From assembly GCF_012932495.1 (NCBI RefSeq), contig NZ_JABCNG010000004.1, positions 124,001 through 188,000 of the forward strand: a stretch of DNA of 64,000 nucleotides, given 5' to 3'. Below the pieces are notes generated by a model that ran no database searches, had not been told where the DNA came from, and was given only the letters and a program-made list of their open reading frames with translations. Below are positions 52,277-59,640 of this stretch, in pieces; position 1 is the first letter of the stretch, and the number at the start of each line of letters is the position of its first letter. The stretch comes from Novosphingobium sp. SG919 (GTDB lineage: Bacteria; Pseudomonadota; Alphaproteobacteria; Sphingomonadales; Sphingomonadaceae). Both the position numbers and the translations under genes were made by a program.

Positions 52277-52690
52277 ATGTCGCGCGCCGCCACGCTTGCC
52301 CTGCTGGAAACCTATTACGCCGCTTTCAACGCCGGGGATTGGGACGGCATGCTGGCGTGCCTGGCCGAAGATGTTGCCCACGATATCAACCAGGGCAGCC
52401 GCCAGGTGGGCAAGGACACCTTTGCCACGTTCCTTGGCCACATGGAGCGCTGCTACAAGGAGCGCCTCGAAGACATCGTGCTGATGGCCAACGAGGACGG
52501 CACCCGCGCGGCGGCCGAATTCGTCGTCCATGGCAGCTATCTTGCCACCGACGAAGGCCTGCCCGAAGCCCAGGGGCAAACCTATGTCCTGCCGGCCGGT
52601 GCCTTCCTGGCGGTGGACGGCGGCAAGATCACCCGCCTGACGATGTATTACAACCTGGCCGACTGGACGGCACAAGTGGTGGGCGAATGA
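52277..52690 (+). CDS. SnoaL/NTF2-like fold protein
   Basis: The 137-residue protein has the cone-shaped SnoaL/ketosteroid-isomerase pattern: an N-terminal helix LALLETYYAAFNAGDWDGML, LAEDVAHDINQGSRQVGKDT, and C-terminal strands GAFLAVDGGKITRLTMYYNLADW. Members act as isomerases, cyclases or hydrolases, or as binding proteins; the substrate cannot be told. GGAGA precedes the ATG at 52277. Its TGA overlaps the next ATG by four bases (ATGA), so it is coupled to the GNAT acetyltransferase, and the nitrilase-like gene follows within 11 bases. Confidence 0.85.
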   Translation: MSRAATLALLETYYAAFNAGDWDGMLACLAEDVAHDINQGSRQVGKDTFATFLGHMERCYKERLEDIVLMANEDGTRAAAEFVVHGSYLATDEGLPEAQGQTYVLPAGAFLAVDGGKITRLTMYYNLADWTAQVVGE

Positions 52691-53277
52691 GCGTTGCCAT
52701 CCGCCCGCTGAGCGGCGCGGAAGTGACGGCCGCGCTCGATGATCTGGCGCGCTTGCGCATCGCGGTCTTTGCGGCCTGGCCCTATCTCTATGATGGGGAT
52801 CGGGAATATGAGGCGCGCTATCTGGCCGAATATGCCGCCGCGCCCGGTGCCGTGCTGGTGGCCGCGTTCGATGGCGCTCGCATCGTCGGGGCGGCAACGG
52901 CCGCGCCGATGTTGCACCAGAAGGCGGAATTTCGCGCTCCGTTCGAAGCGCGCGGCATTGACACGGCAAGTCTGTTCTATTTCGGGGAAAGCGTGCTGCT
53001 GCCCGAATATCGCGGCGCCGGCATCGGCCATGCCTTTTTCGATCACCGCGAAGAGGCTGCCCGCGCCGCCGGGGCGCAGACGGCCTGCTTTGCCGCCGTG
53101 ATTCGCAGCGCCGATCATCCCGCGCGCCCGGCGGGCTATCGTCCGCTCGATGCCTTCTGGCAGGGTCGCGGCTATGCGCTGATCCCCGGCCTCGTCACGC
53201 AGCTGGCGTGGAAAGAGCATGGCGCGGCGCAGGAAACCCCAAAGCCCATGCAATACTGGCTCAAGCATCTGTCATAA
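52687..53277 (+). CDS. GNAT family N-acetyltransferase
   Basis: The 196-residue protein has the GNAT fold: a beta strand at ATAAPMLH, a motif A region LFYFGESVLLPEYRGAGIGHAFFDHREEAARAAG with the Arg/Gly pyrophosphate loop EYRGAGIG, and a motif B strand further on. It probably acetylates an amine. It starts in an ATGA overlap with the SnoaL gene and ends 10 bases before the nitrilase-like gene. GNAT and nitrilase domains are fused in some bacteria (YhcX type), so this pair may act on the same amide or amine. Confidence 0.87.
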   Translation: MSVAIRPLSGAEVTAALDDLARLRIAVFAAWPYLYDGDREYEARYLAEYAAAPGAVLVAAFDGARIVGAATAAPMLHQKAEFRAPFEARGIDTASLFYFGESVLLPEYRGAGIGHAFFDHREEAARAAGAQTACFAAVIRSADHPARPAGYRPLDAFWQGRGYALIPGLVTQLAWKEHGAAQETPKPMQYWLKHLS

Positions 53278-53287
53278 AAGGCGCCCC

Positions 53288-54208
53288 ATGCCGCGTTTCA
53301 CCGTTGCCGCCGCACAATATCCGATCGATCGCCTGGCCGATTGGGCGGCTTATGAAGCCAAGCTGACCGCCTGGGTGGAAGAGGCCGTGGCCGCCGGCGC
53401 GGCGCTGCTGGTCTTTCCCGAATATGGCGCGATGGAACTCGCCAGCCTTGATCCGGCGACCATGGGTGACCTGGCCGGTTCGATCGACACGGTTTCGGCG
53501 CTCTTGCCCCGCGTCGATGCGCTGCACGCGCGGCTGGCGCAGGCCCATGGCGTGCATATCCTGGCTGCCAGCGCACCGCGCCGCGATGGCGATGGCCGGT
53601 CACGCAATGCCGCGCGCCTGTTCGCCCCCGATGGCGCCATGGCCACGCAAGACAAGCTGATCATGACCCGGTTCGAGCGCGAGGAGTGGTTCATCACGGG
53701 TGGCGACGCCCTGCGCGTGTTCGATACCGCCCTGGGCCGGCTGGCGATCACGATCTGCTATGACAGCGAATTTCCGCTGCTGGCCCGCGCCGCGGTGGAA
53801 GCGGGCGCGCAAGTGCTGCTGGTGCCCAGCTGCACCGATACGCTGCATGGCTATTGGCGCGTACGACTGGGCAGCCAGGCCCGCGCGCTGGAAGGGCAAT
53901 GCTTCGTGGTGCAATCGCCCACCGTGGGCGACGCGGCATGGTCTCCCGCCGTGGACGTCAACCGGGGTGCGGCGGGCATCTATGGCCCGCCCGATGCAGC
54001 GCCCGCCGGCGGCGGCATGCCGGCCGATGGCGTGCTGGCGCTGGGCGAAGAGGGCGTGGGCCAATGGGTCTATGCCACGATCGACACCGCCCACGTGGAT
54101 GCGCTGCGCTGCGAAGGTGGCGTCCTCACCGTGGCGCATTGGACCGAGCAGCCCGGTGCAGCGCCATTGCCCGCGGTGGCGATCGTGCCGCTTGGCGGAA
54201 GCGTGTAA
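53288..54208 (+). CDS. Carbon-nitrogen hydrolase (nitrilase superfamily)
   Basis: The 306-residue protein carries the complete nitrilase-superfamily triad: Glu in FPEYGAME, Lys in QDKLIMTRFEREEW and Cys in ITICYDSEFP. It therefore probably hydrolyses an amide or ureido bond in a small molecule. The start MPRFTVAAAQYPIDRLADW is the usual first strand of the fold. It is the third gene of the SnoaL-GNAT-nitrilase run and is followed by a 150-base gap that contains a Pho-box-like site for the next gene. Confidence 0.92.
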   Translation: MPRFTVAAAQYPIDRLADWAAYEAKLTAWVEEAVAAGAALLVFPEYGAMELASLDPATMGDLAGSIDTVSALLPRVDALHARLAQAHGVHILAASAPRRDGDGRSRNAARLFAPDGAMATQDKLIMTRFEREEWFITGGDALRVFDTALGRLAITICYDSEFPLLARAAVEAGAQVLLVPSCTDTLHGYWRVRLGSQARALEGQCFVVQSPTVGDAAWSPAVDVNRGAAGIYGPPDAAPAGGGMPADGVLALGEEGVGQWVYATIDTAHVDALRCEGGVLTVAHWTEQPGAAPLPAVAIVPLGGSV

Positions 54209-54277
54209 CGCAACGGAAACGTTGATTTTATGCCGAGCAACTGAGGTTTGTGACGGTGCGCTGCAGACCTCTGCTAT

Positions 54278-54295
54278 TTGTCATACAATTGTCTC
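54278..54295 (+). promoter_or_regulatory. Pho box (PhoB-binding site), candidate
   Basis: TTGTCAT-ACAA-TTGTCTC is two 7-bp direct repeats separated by four bases. It matches 14 of 18 positions of the consensus CTGTCATAWAWCTGTCAY. A weak -10, TCTAAC at 54304-54309, follows at a suitable distance. It lies upstream of the TonB receptor and GlpQ-like gene, whose products fit phosphate scavenging. Motif and context only. Confidence 0.65.
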
Positions 54296-54358
54296 CAAGC
54301 GCTTCTAACTGCCGCCCCAGTATCTTGTGCGCTGCACATAATGAGGGGGTTGCATACC

Positions 54359-56797
54359 GTGCCAGTTCCGTTTTCGCATCGCGCATGCATGGTCGTTTCG
54401 GCCGGTGTCCTGGCTCTTGCCCTGGCTGCCACGCCCGCTGCCGCGCAGCAGGCCCCCGCGGCAGAGCCGGCGCCGTCCGGCGATGATATCGTCGTCACGG
54501 CGGTCAAGGCCACGCGCTCGGCCACGGCGGTAACCTCGGTCGAAATGCAGAAGCTGCTGCCGGGCATCAATCCGCTGAAAGCGATCCAGACCCTGCCCGG
54601 CGTGATGTATGTCACCGCCGATCCCTGGGGCAACAACGAGCAGAACGCCTCGCTGTTCATCCACGGCTTTGCCGGCAACCAGCTGGGCTACACGCTCGAT
54701 GGCGTGCCGCTGGGCGATCAGTCCTATGGCAACTACAACGGCCTTTCGCCCCAGCGCGCGGTGATTTCGGAAAACGTTGGCCGGGCGATCGTCTCCACCG
54801 GCGCGGCCGACCTGGGCCTGGCTTCCACCAGCAACCTGGGCGGCGGGATCGAGACGTTCACGCAAGACCCCACCGCCCAGCGCGGCGCCACGCTCAACCA
54901 GACGATCGGCAGCTACGGCACCTCGCGTACGTTCCTGCGCCTCGATTCGGGCACGTTCGGCAATGGCAACAGCCTCTACGTCTCGGGCCTGCGCCAGCGC
55001 GCTCGCGCCTGGGATTTCAACGGCCGCCAGGGCGGCTGGCAGGCCAATGCCAAGTTCGTGCACGATGACAGCATGGGCAAGCTGACCGCCTATTTCGCCT
55101 ATTCCGACAAGATCGAACCCAACGAGGACGCCACCACCGTCTACAAGGTGGCGACCACGCCGGCGCAGGCCTACCAGCCCTATACCCGCCCGTTCACCTA
55201 TCCCGATTTCGCCGCGGCGGTGGCCTACCTTGATGCCAATGGCAACGTGCCGGCCAAGGAAGCCAACAACTACCGCAACTATTATTCCGACGCGCAGCGC
55301 ACCGATTACCTCGGCTACCTGAAGTACCAGGCGCACCTGTCGAGCAAGATCGACTGGTCTACCCAGGTCTATTACCACCACAACGATGGCGTGGGCGTGG
55401 TCGCCGGGCCGATCACCGTGGCGTCGCTGCCCACGCTGTTCGCGCTCTATTTTCCGGGGCAAAACCTCAAGCTCGCCACCGGCAATTCGGGCTATGCCAT
55501 CCGCACCACCGAATACCGCATCGATCGCGGCGGGGTGATCAGCAATGTCACGGCGGATGCCGGCAACCACCACATCGAAGTGGGCGGCTGGATGGAATAC
55601 AACAGCTCCTCGGCCTATCGCCGCTGGTACGCGCTCGATGTGAACCACCCGGAGCGCTACAGCCCCTATATCCGTCCCAGCAACCCGCTGTTCACGCAAT
55701 ATGGCAGCGAGATTCGCAACACCGTGGTGCAGCTTCACGCGCAGGACGATTGGCACGTGCTGCCCAATCTGCTGGTCCAGGCCGGGGTGAAATCCAGCCT
55801 CCAGTTCGCGCGCGGCGACATGGTGGTGCAGCCGATCATCGGCTCGCTGCCCGGCTCCTCGTCGGCGCTGCCCAGCGGGGAAATCGACACCAAGCGCTGG
55901 TTCCTGCCCACTTTCGGCGCCAAGTGGGATTTCACCGGCAGCGAGCAGGTCTATGTCAACGTGCAGAAGAACCTGCGCCAGTTCATGACCTATGGCGGCG
56001 GCGGGGTTTCGCCGTGGAGCACCGGCAGCCAGGCCGCGTTCGATGCGTTCAAGCGCGATGGCAAGCCGGAAACCTCGTGGACTTATGAACTGGGCCTGCG
56101 CAGCAATCACGAACTGGGCCGCGGCATCGGCATCAATGCCCAGCTCAACGTCTATCACGTCGATTTCCACGATCGCCTGCTGGGGATCACCCCGGCGGTG
56201 GGCGGCCTGGGTGGCAGCTCCATCGCGGGCGGCACCCCGGCGATCTTCAACGTCGGCGGGGTCAAGACCGATGGCGTCGACGTGGCCCTGACGCTGCGCT
56301 TTGGCCAGGTCTTCTCGCTCTACAACGCCTTCAGCTACAACCGCTCGATCTACGATAGCGACTATTCCACGCTCACCGTGGTCAACGGCAGCGCCGCCAC
56401 CGGCACCCGCATCGGCGGCACGGCCACGGTCAATGGCGTGGTGCCCACGGGCGGCAAGCGCATTCCGGGCAGCCCCTCGGTGCTCGACAAGACCGTTGCC
56501 ACGCTGACCTTGGGCGCGTTCGAAGGGCAGCTGGTGGGCGACTATGTTGGCCGTCGCTATGCCACTTATACCAACGATGCCTGGGTCGATCCCACGTTCA
56601 CCGCCGCGCTGCGCCTTGCCTACAAGCTGCCGGCCGAACGCCTGGGCCTGCGCAAGGCCGAGGTTTCGGTGAACGTCACCAACCTGTTCGATGAAAAGGG
56701 CACCTCGACGGTGTCGGTCAGCTCGAATACCAACACCTATGCCATCTATCCGCTGGCGCCGCGCCAGTGGTTCGCCACACTCTCTTTGGGGCTTTGA
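54359..56797 (+). CDS. TonB-dependent receptor, probably for phosphodiesters
   Basis: The 812-residue outer-membrane receptor has a signal peptide (MVVSAGVLALALAATPAAAQ), a TonB-box-like DDIVVTAVKATRSA, a plug domain (about 45-165, with KAIQTLPGVMYVTADPWGNN and FIHGFAGNQLGYTLDGVPLG) and a barrel ending in aromatic FATLSLGL. I use the GTG at 54359, which has GAGGGGG nine bases before it; ATGs at 54341 and 54389 are alternatives. The gene ends two bases before a Tat-exported glycerophosphodiesterase, and a Pho-box-like site lies upstream. Together these suggest uptake of glycerophosphodiesters or similar phosphate esters across the outer membrane. Confidence 0.85.
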   Translation: MPVPFSHRACMVVSAGVLALALAATPAAAQQAPAAEPAPSGDDIVVTAVKATRSATAVTSVEMQKLLPGINPLKAIQTLPGVMYVTADPWGNNEQNASLFIHGFAGNQLGYTLDGVPLGDQSYGNYNGLSPQRAVISENVGRAIVSTGAADLGLASTSNLGGGIETFTQDPTAQRGATLNQTIGSYGTSRTFLRLDSGTFGNGNSLYVSGLRQRARAWDFNGRQGGWQANAKFVHDDSMGKLTAYFAYSDKIEPNEDATTVYKVATTPAQAYQPYTRPFTYPDFAAAVAYLDANGNVPAKEANNYRNYYSDAQRTDYLGYLKYQAHLSSKIDWSTQVYYHHNDGVGVVAGPITVASLPTLFALYFPGQNLKLATGNSGYAIRTTEYRIDRGGVISNVTADAGNHHIEVGGWMEYNSSSAYRRWYALDVNHPERYSPYIRPSNPLFTQYGSEIRNTVVQLHAQDDWHVLPNLLVQAGVKSSLQFARGDMVVQPIIGSLPGSSSALPSGEIDTKRWFLPTFGAKWDFTGSEQVYVNVQKNLRQFMTYGGGGVSPWSTGSQAAFDAFKRDGKPETSWTYELGLRSNHELGRGIGINAQLNVYHVDFHDRLLGITPAVGGLGGSSIAGGTPAIFNVGGVKTDGVDVALTLRFGQVFSLYNAFSYNRSIYDSDYSTLTVVNGSAATGTRIGGTATVNGVVPTGGKRIPGSPSVLDKTVATLTLGAFEGQLVGDYVGRRYATYTNDAWVDPTFTAALRLAYKLPAERLGLRKAEVSVNVTNLFDEKGTSTVSVSSNTNTYAIYPLAPRQWFATLSLGL

Positions 56798-56799
56798 TC

Positions 56800-57921
56800 A
56801 TGACCGGTCCGGTTTCGCGTCGCGTTGTTCTTGCCGCCGGGGCCGGCCTTGCTGGCACGGCGGCGCTTCCTGCCCTGGCACGCCAGGGCAGGAAGGGCGC
56901 GGGGCGGCCGGCCCATCCCCTTGTGCTGGGCCATCGCGGCGCCTGTGCGCACCGGCCCGAACACACCATTGCATCCTATCAGCGCGCCGTGGCCGACGGC
57001 GCCGATTTCATCGAGCCCGATCTGGTGCCAACCAAGGATGGCGTGCTGGTTTCGCGCCACGAACCCAACATTGCCGAAACCACCGACGTTGCCAGCCGCC
57101 CTGAATTTGCCGCGCGCAAGACCGTGGCGGTGATCGACGGGGAGCGCCAGGAAGGCTGGTTCACCCCCGACTTCACCCTGGCCGAACTCAAGACGCTGCG
57201 CGCCAAGGAACGCCTGGGCAAGCTGCGCCCGAAAAGCATGGCGTTCGACGGCCAGTTCCAGATCCTGACGTTTGACGAGATCGTCGCCTTTGCCGCCACG
57301 GCTGCCAAGAGCCGTGCGCGTCCGCTCGGGATCATTCCCGAAATCAAGCACTCCACGTATTTCCACAGCCTGGGCCATGACATGGAAGCCAAGCTGCTGG
57401 CCGCGATCCGTGCGCATGCCTGGCTGCAGCACGCCCCGGTCATCGTGCAGTCGTTCGAGGTGGCCAACCTCAAGCGCTTGCGTCCGCTGCTGGCGCGGCA
57501 TCGCAACATCGCGCTGATGCAGCTGACCGAAGAGCCTGGCAAGCGCCCGGCAGACGTGCTCGCTGCCGGTGGCACTCTCACCTATGGCGAGATCCTGTCT
57601 GCGCCTGGCCTGGCGCAAGTGGCGGGCTATGCAGACTGGATCGCGCCGTGGAATCGCACGCTGATCGACGTGGGCAGCGATGGCGCGTTGCAGGCGCCGG
57701 GCCCGATCATTGCCGATGCCCATCGTGCCGGTCTCAAGGTGGGTTGCTACACCTTCCGGCCAGAGCCGGTTTTCCTTCCCACCGATCTGCGCCAGTGCGG
57801 CACTGCGCTGCGCTGCGAAAGCGGCAGCGTCGCGGAAATCCGCAAGTATCTTGCCGCCGGCATCGACGGCTTCTTCACCGATGATCCGGCGCTCGGCCGC
57901 CGCGCCGTGGATGGGACCTGA
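56800..57921 (+). CDS. Glycerophosphodiester phosphodiesterase, Tat-exported, GlpQ-like
   Basis: The enzyme hydrolyses glycerophosphodiesters to glycerol-3-phosphate and an alcohol in the periplasm. The 373-residue product starts with a twin-arginine signal, SRRVVLAAGAGLAGTAALPA (Arg7-Arg8), which would use the TatABC system in this window. The catalytic His pair is in LGHRGACAHRPEHT (His45) and SRHEPN (His87), with calcium ligands in FIEPDLVPTKDG (Glu72, Asp74). The C-terminal GFFTDDP motif closes the barrel. It follows the receptor stop by two bases and appears to share its transcript and the upstream Pho box. Confidence 0.92.
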   Translation: MTGPVSRRVVLAAGAGLAGTAALPALARQGRKGAGRPAHPLVLGHRGACAHRPEHTIASYQRAVADGADFIEPDLVPTKDGVLVSRHEPNIAETTDVASRPEFAARKTVAVIDGERQEGWFTPDFTLAELKTLRAKERLGKLRPKSMAFDGQFQILTFDEIVAFAATAAKSRARPLGIIPEIKHSTYFHSLGHDMEAKLLAAIRAHAWLQHAPVIVQSFEVANLKRLRPLLARHRNIALMQLTEEPGKRPADVLAAGGTLTYGEILSAPGLAQVAGYADWIAPWNRTLIDVGSDGALQAPGPIIADAHRAGLKVGCYTFRPEPVFLPTDLRQCGTALRCESGSVAEIRKYLAAGIDGFFTDDPALGRRAVDGT

Positions 57922-58070
57922 TCGCTCGGCCGGCAAGAAACCTGCGGCTTGGCGCTGGACTTTTTGCATTGCAGCGTATTTTATTGCGGTGCGACGGGCA
58001 TCGCGGCGCGCCACCCATGCGGTGGCGCGTGGGGATGCGCGCGAACAGGGATCTTTTGGAAGGGAATGCG

Positions 58071-58535
58071 GTGAGCCAGCCAGCCGTGCTGTTTGTTTGC
58101 CTGGGCAATATCTGCCGGTCGCCCATGGCCGAGGCGGCATTCCGGGCCGAGGCGGTCAAGGCGGGCCTGGCCGTGACGATCGATTCGGCCGGCACGGGCA
58201 GCTGGCATGCCGGCAATCCGCCCGATCCGCGCGCGCAGGCCATGGCGCTCAAGCACGGCATCGACATTTCGCGCTATCGCGCCCGCCAGGTGACCGAAGA
58301 CGATTTCACCAAGTTCGGCCAGATTTTCGCGCTCGATTCGCAGAACCTGCAGGACTTGAAGCGCATGGCCCCGCGCCGCACGCTGGCCCGCGTGAGCCTG
58401 CTGATGGACCTGGTGCCCGGCCGGGAAGGGCAGGCGGTGATCGATCCCTATTATGGTGACGAGCAGGATTTCGCCGAAGCATGGGAAGACGTCAGCGAGG
58501 CGGCGCGCCGCCTGGTGGCTCGCATGCAGCGCTGA
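58071..58535 (+). CDS. Low-molecular-weight protein-tyrosine phosphatase
   Basis: The 154-residue cytosolic phosphatase has the signature LFVCLGNICRSPMAE, with nucleophile Cys10 and Arg16, and the acid loop DPYYG with Asp125. Substrates may be phosphotyrosine proteins or, in some relatives, arsenate. The GTG at 58071 follows GGAAGGG and starts at the conserved strand; an ATG at 58035 would add 12 residues. A hairpin, CGCGCCACC/GGTGGCGCG, at 58007-58029 lies just upstream. Next comes an NDUFS4-like gene after 60 bases. Confidence 0.92.
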   Translation: MSQPAVLFVCLGNICRSPMAEAAFRAEAVKAGLAVTIDSAGTGSWHAGNPPDPRAQAMALKHGIDISRYRARQVTEDDFTKFGQIFALDSQNLQDLKRMAPRRTLARVSLLMDLVPGREGQAVIDPYYGDEQDFAEAWEDVSEAARRLVARMQR

Positions 58536-58596
58536 ACCGCGCCACCGGGGCCATTCCCTCTTGATTTGCACAGCGAAACGCACGAAAGCACCGGCC

Positions 58597-58875
58597 ATGC
58601 CCGCACGCATCTATCAGCGCCCGAAAAATGCCATGCAGTCCGGCAAGGCCCGTACTGCTGACTGGCTCCTGGAATTCGCCCCCGAAGAGGCCAAGCGCCC
58701 CGATCCCCTCATGGGTTGGGCCGGCTCGGGCGACACCAAGCAGCAAGTCATTCTCACATTCGAAACCGAGGCCGACGCCCGCGCTTATGCCGACAAGTAT
58801 GGCATTGCCGTGCATGTCACGCCCACGCCGCCCCGCCGGCTGAAGCTGCAGAGCTACGCCGACAATTTCCGTTGA
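58597..58875 (+). CDS. NADH:quinone oxidoreductase accessory subunit, NDUFS4-like (ETC complex I subunit)
   Basis: The 92-residue protein matches the ETC_C1_NDUFS4 family: RIYQRPKNAMQSGKARTADW, DPLMGWAGSGDTKQQV and LTFETEADARAYADKYGI are its diagnostic segments. In mitochondria and alphaproteobacteria this subunit binds the peripheral arm of complex I on the N side. The nuo operon is elsewhere. The ATG at 58597 is chosen from family alignment; the upstream open frame runs into the phosphatase gene. Confidence 0.9.
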   Translation: MPARIYQRPKNAMQSGKARTADWLLEFAPEEAKRPDPLMGWAGSGDTKQQVILTFETEADARAYADKYGIAVHVTPTPPRRLKLQSYADNFR

Positions 58876-58921
58876 TGGATCATGCCGGCGCTTGCAATCG
58901 GCGCGCGCCGGCGCCATAGGG

Positions 58922-59014
58922 CTGGCCGGGAGTCGGGCGGACGTTTGCGTTCGCCAACCTGGTCAGGTCCGGAAGGAAGCAGCCACAACGGATTGCGGCG
59001 GGTCGCCCGGCTCC
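58922..59014 (+). ncRNA. ffs: Signal recognition particle RNA (small 4.5S type)
   Basis: The universal SRP core GGTCAGGTCCGGAAGGAAGC is present at 58961-58980, with the GGAAG-type tetraloop and the symmetric internal loop. GCCGGG (58925-58930) pairs with CCCGGC (59006-59011) as the terminal stem. Total length of about 93 bases fits the small bacterial type. It lies between the NDUFS4-like gene and a reverse-strand gene; dnaX follows 600 bases later, a common neighbourhood for ffs. Confidence 0.93.
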
Positions 59015-59030
59015 TTCTTCGGCAAGAATT

Positions 59031-59540
59031 TCAATCGTCTTGCCCGGATGCTTTCATCCGCCCCCGCGCCGATTGGCGCCCTTCCGTGGCCGGAACCAGC
59101 CCCATCGCCTTGCCCCCAAGTGCCTTGCCAAGGCCAAACGCGGGCATATCCACATAGACGCTTTCGCAGCCACCGGCCGGAACGGCATAGGTTTCGTGAA
59201 AGATACCCACACCGCCGCCCTGCTTGCGTGCTGCCTTGTTGAACGCGCGCCAGGCGGGCCAATGCGTCTTGTCGGGTGCGCGGGCATAGGCTTCCAGGCT
59301 GTCGAAATCGCGCCAGTATTGCACCAGCATCACCGTGCGCAAGCCGCGCAGCATCGGCTCGAAACCCAGGAAGCCACTGTCGGGCGCGGCCGAAAGTTCG
59401 GCCAGCATCGGCCCCATCGCCCGGGCCACCGGCAACCAGGCGCTGACTGCGCGAAAGCGGTTGATGCGCATGCCGATCAGGAACACCACCAGGGGGGCGC
59501 TGGTCTGGGCGGTAAAGCGGCCGGGCACGATCGTGGTCAT
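59031..59540 (-). CDS. DUF4188-type monooxygenase-fold protein
   Basis: The 169-residue protein resembles the DUF4188 family, small proteins related to antibiotic-biosynthesis monooxygenases and phenylacetaldoxime dehydratase. FLIGMRINRFRAVSAWLPVA, GFLGFEPMLRG, MLVQYWRDFDSLEAYARAPD and FHETYAVPAGGCESVYVDMP are its conserved parts. A heme- or small-molecule-related role is possible but not shown. I start at the ATG at 59540 (MTTIVPGRFTAQ). It is encoded opposite the ffs-dnaX direction and sits between them. Confidence 0.8.
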   Translation of the reverse strand: MTTIVPGRFTAQTSAPLVVFLIGMRINRFRAVSAWLPVARAMGPMLAELSAAPDSGFLGFEPMLRGLRTVMLVQYWRDFDSLEAYARAPDKTHWPAWRAFNKAARKQGGGVGIFHETYAVPAGGCESVYVDMPAFGLGKALGGKAMGLVPATEGRQSARGRMKASGQDD

Positions 59541-59640
59541 CGCGGCCCAGGGTATCAAACCGCGCTGCGTGCGCAACCTTGCGGGAAACCGTGGCACCCC
59601 CCTTCGACATTTGCAGCCTTTGCGCCTACCTAGGGAAACA

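Noticed and set aside
53268..53285. Pho box before the nitrilase-like gene
   Set aside because: CTGTCATAAAA is a single half-site overlapping the GNAT stop; the second repeat is missing.
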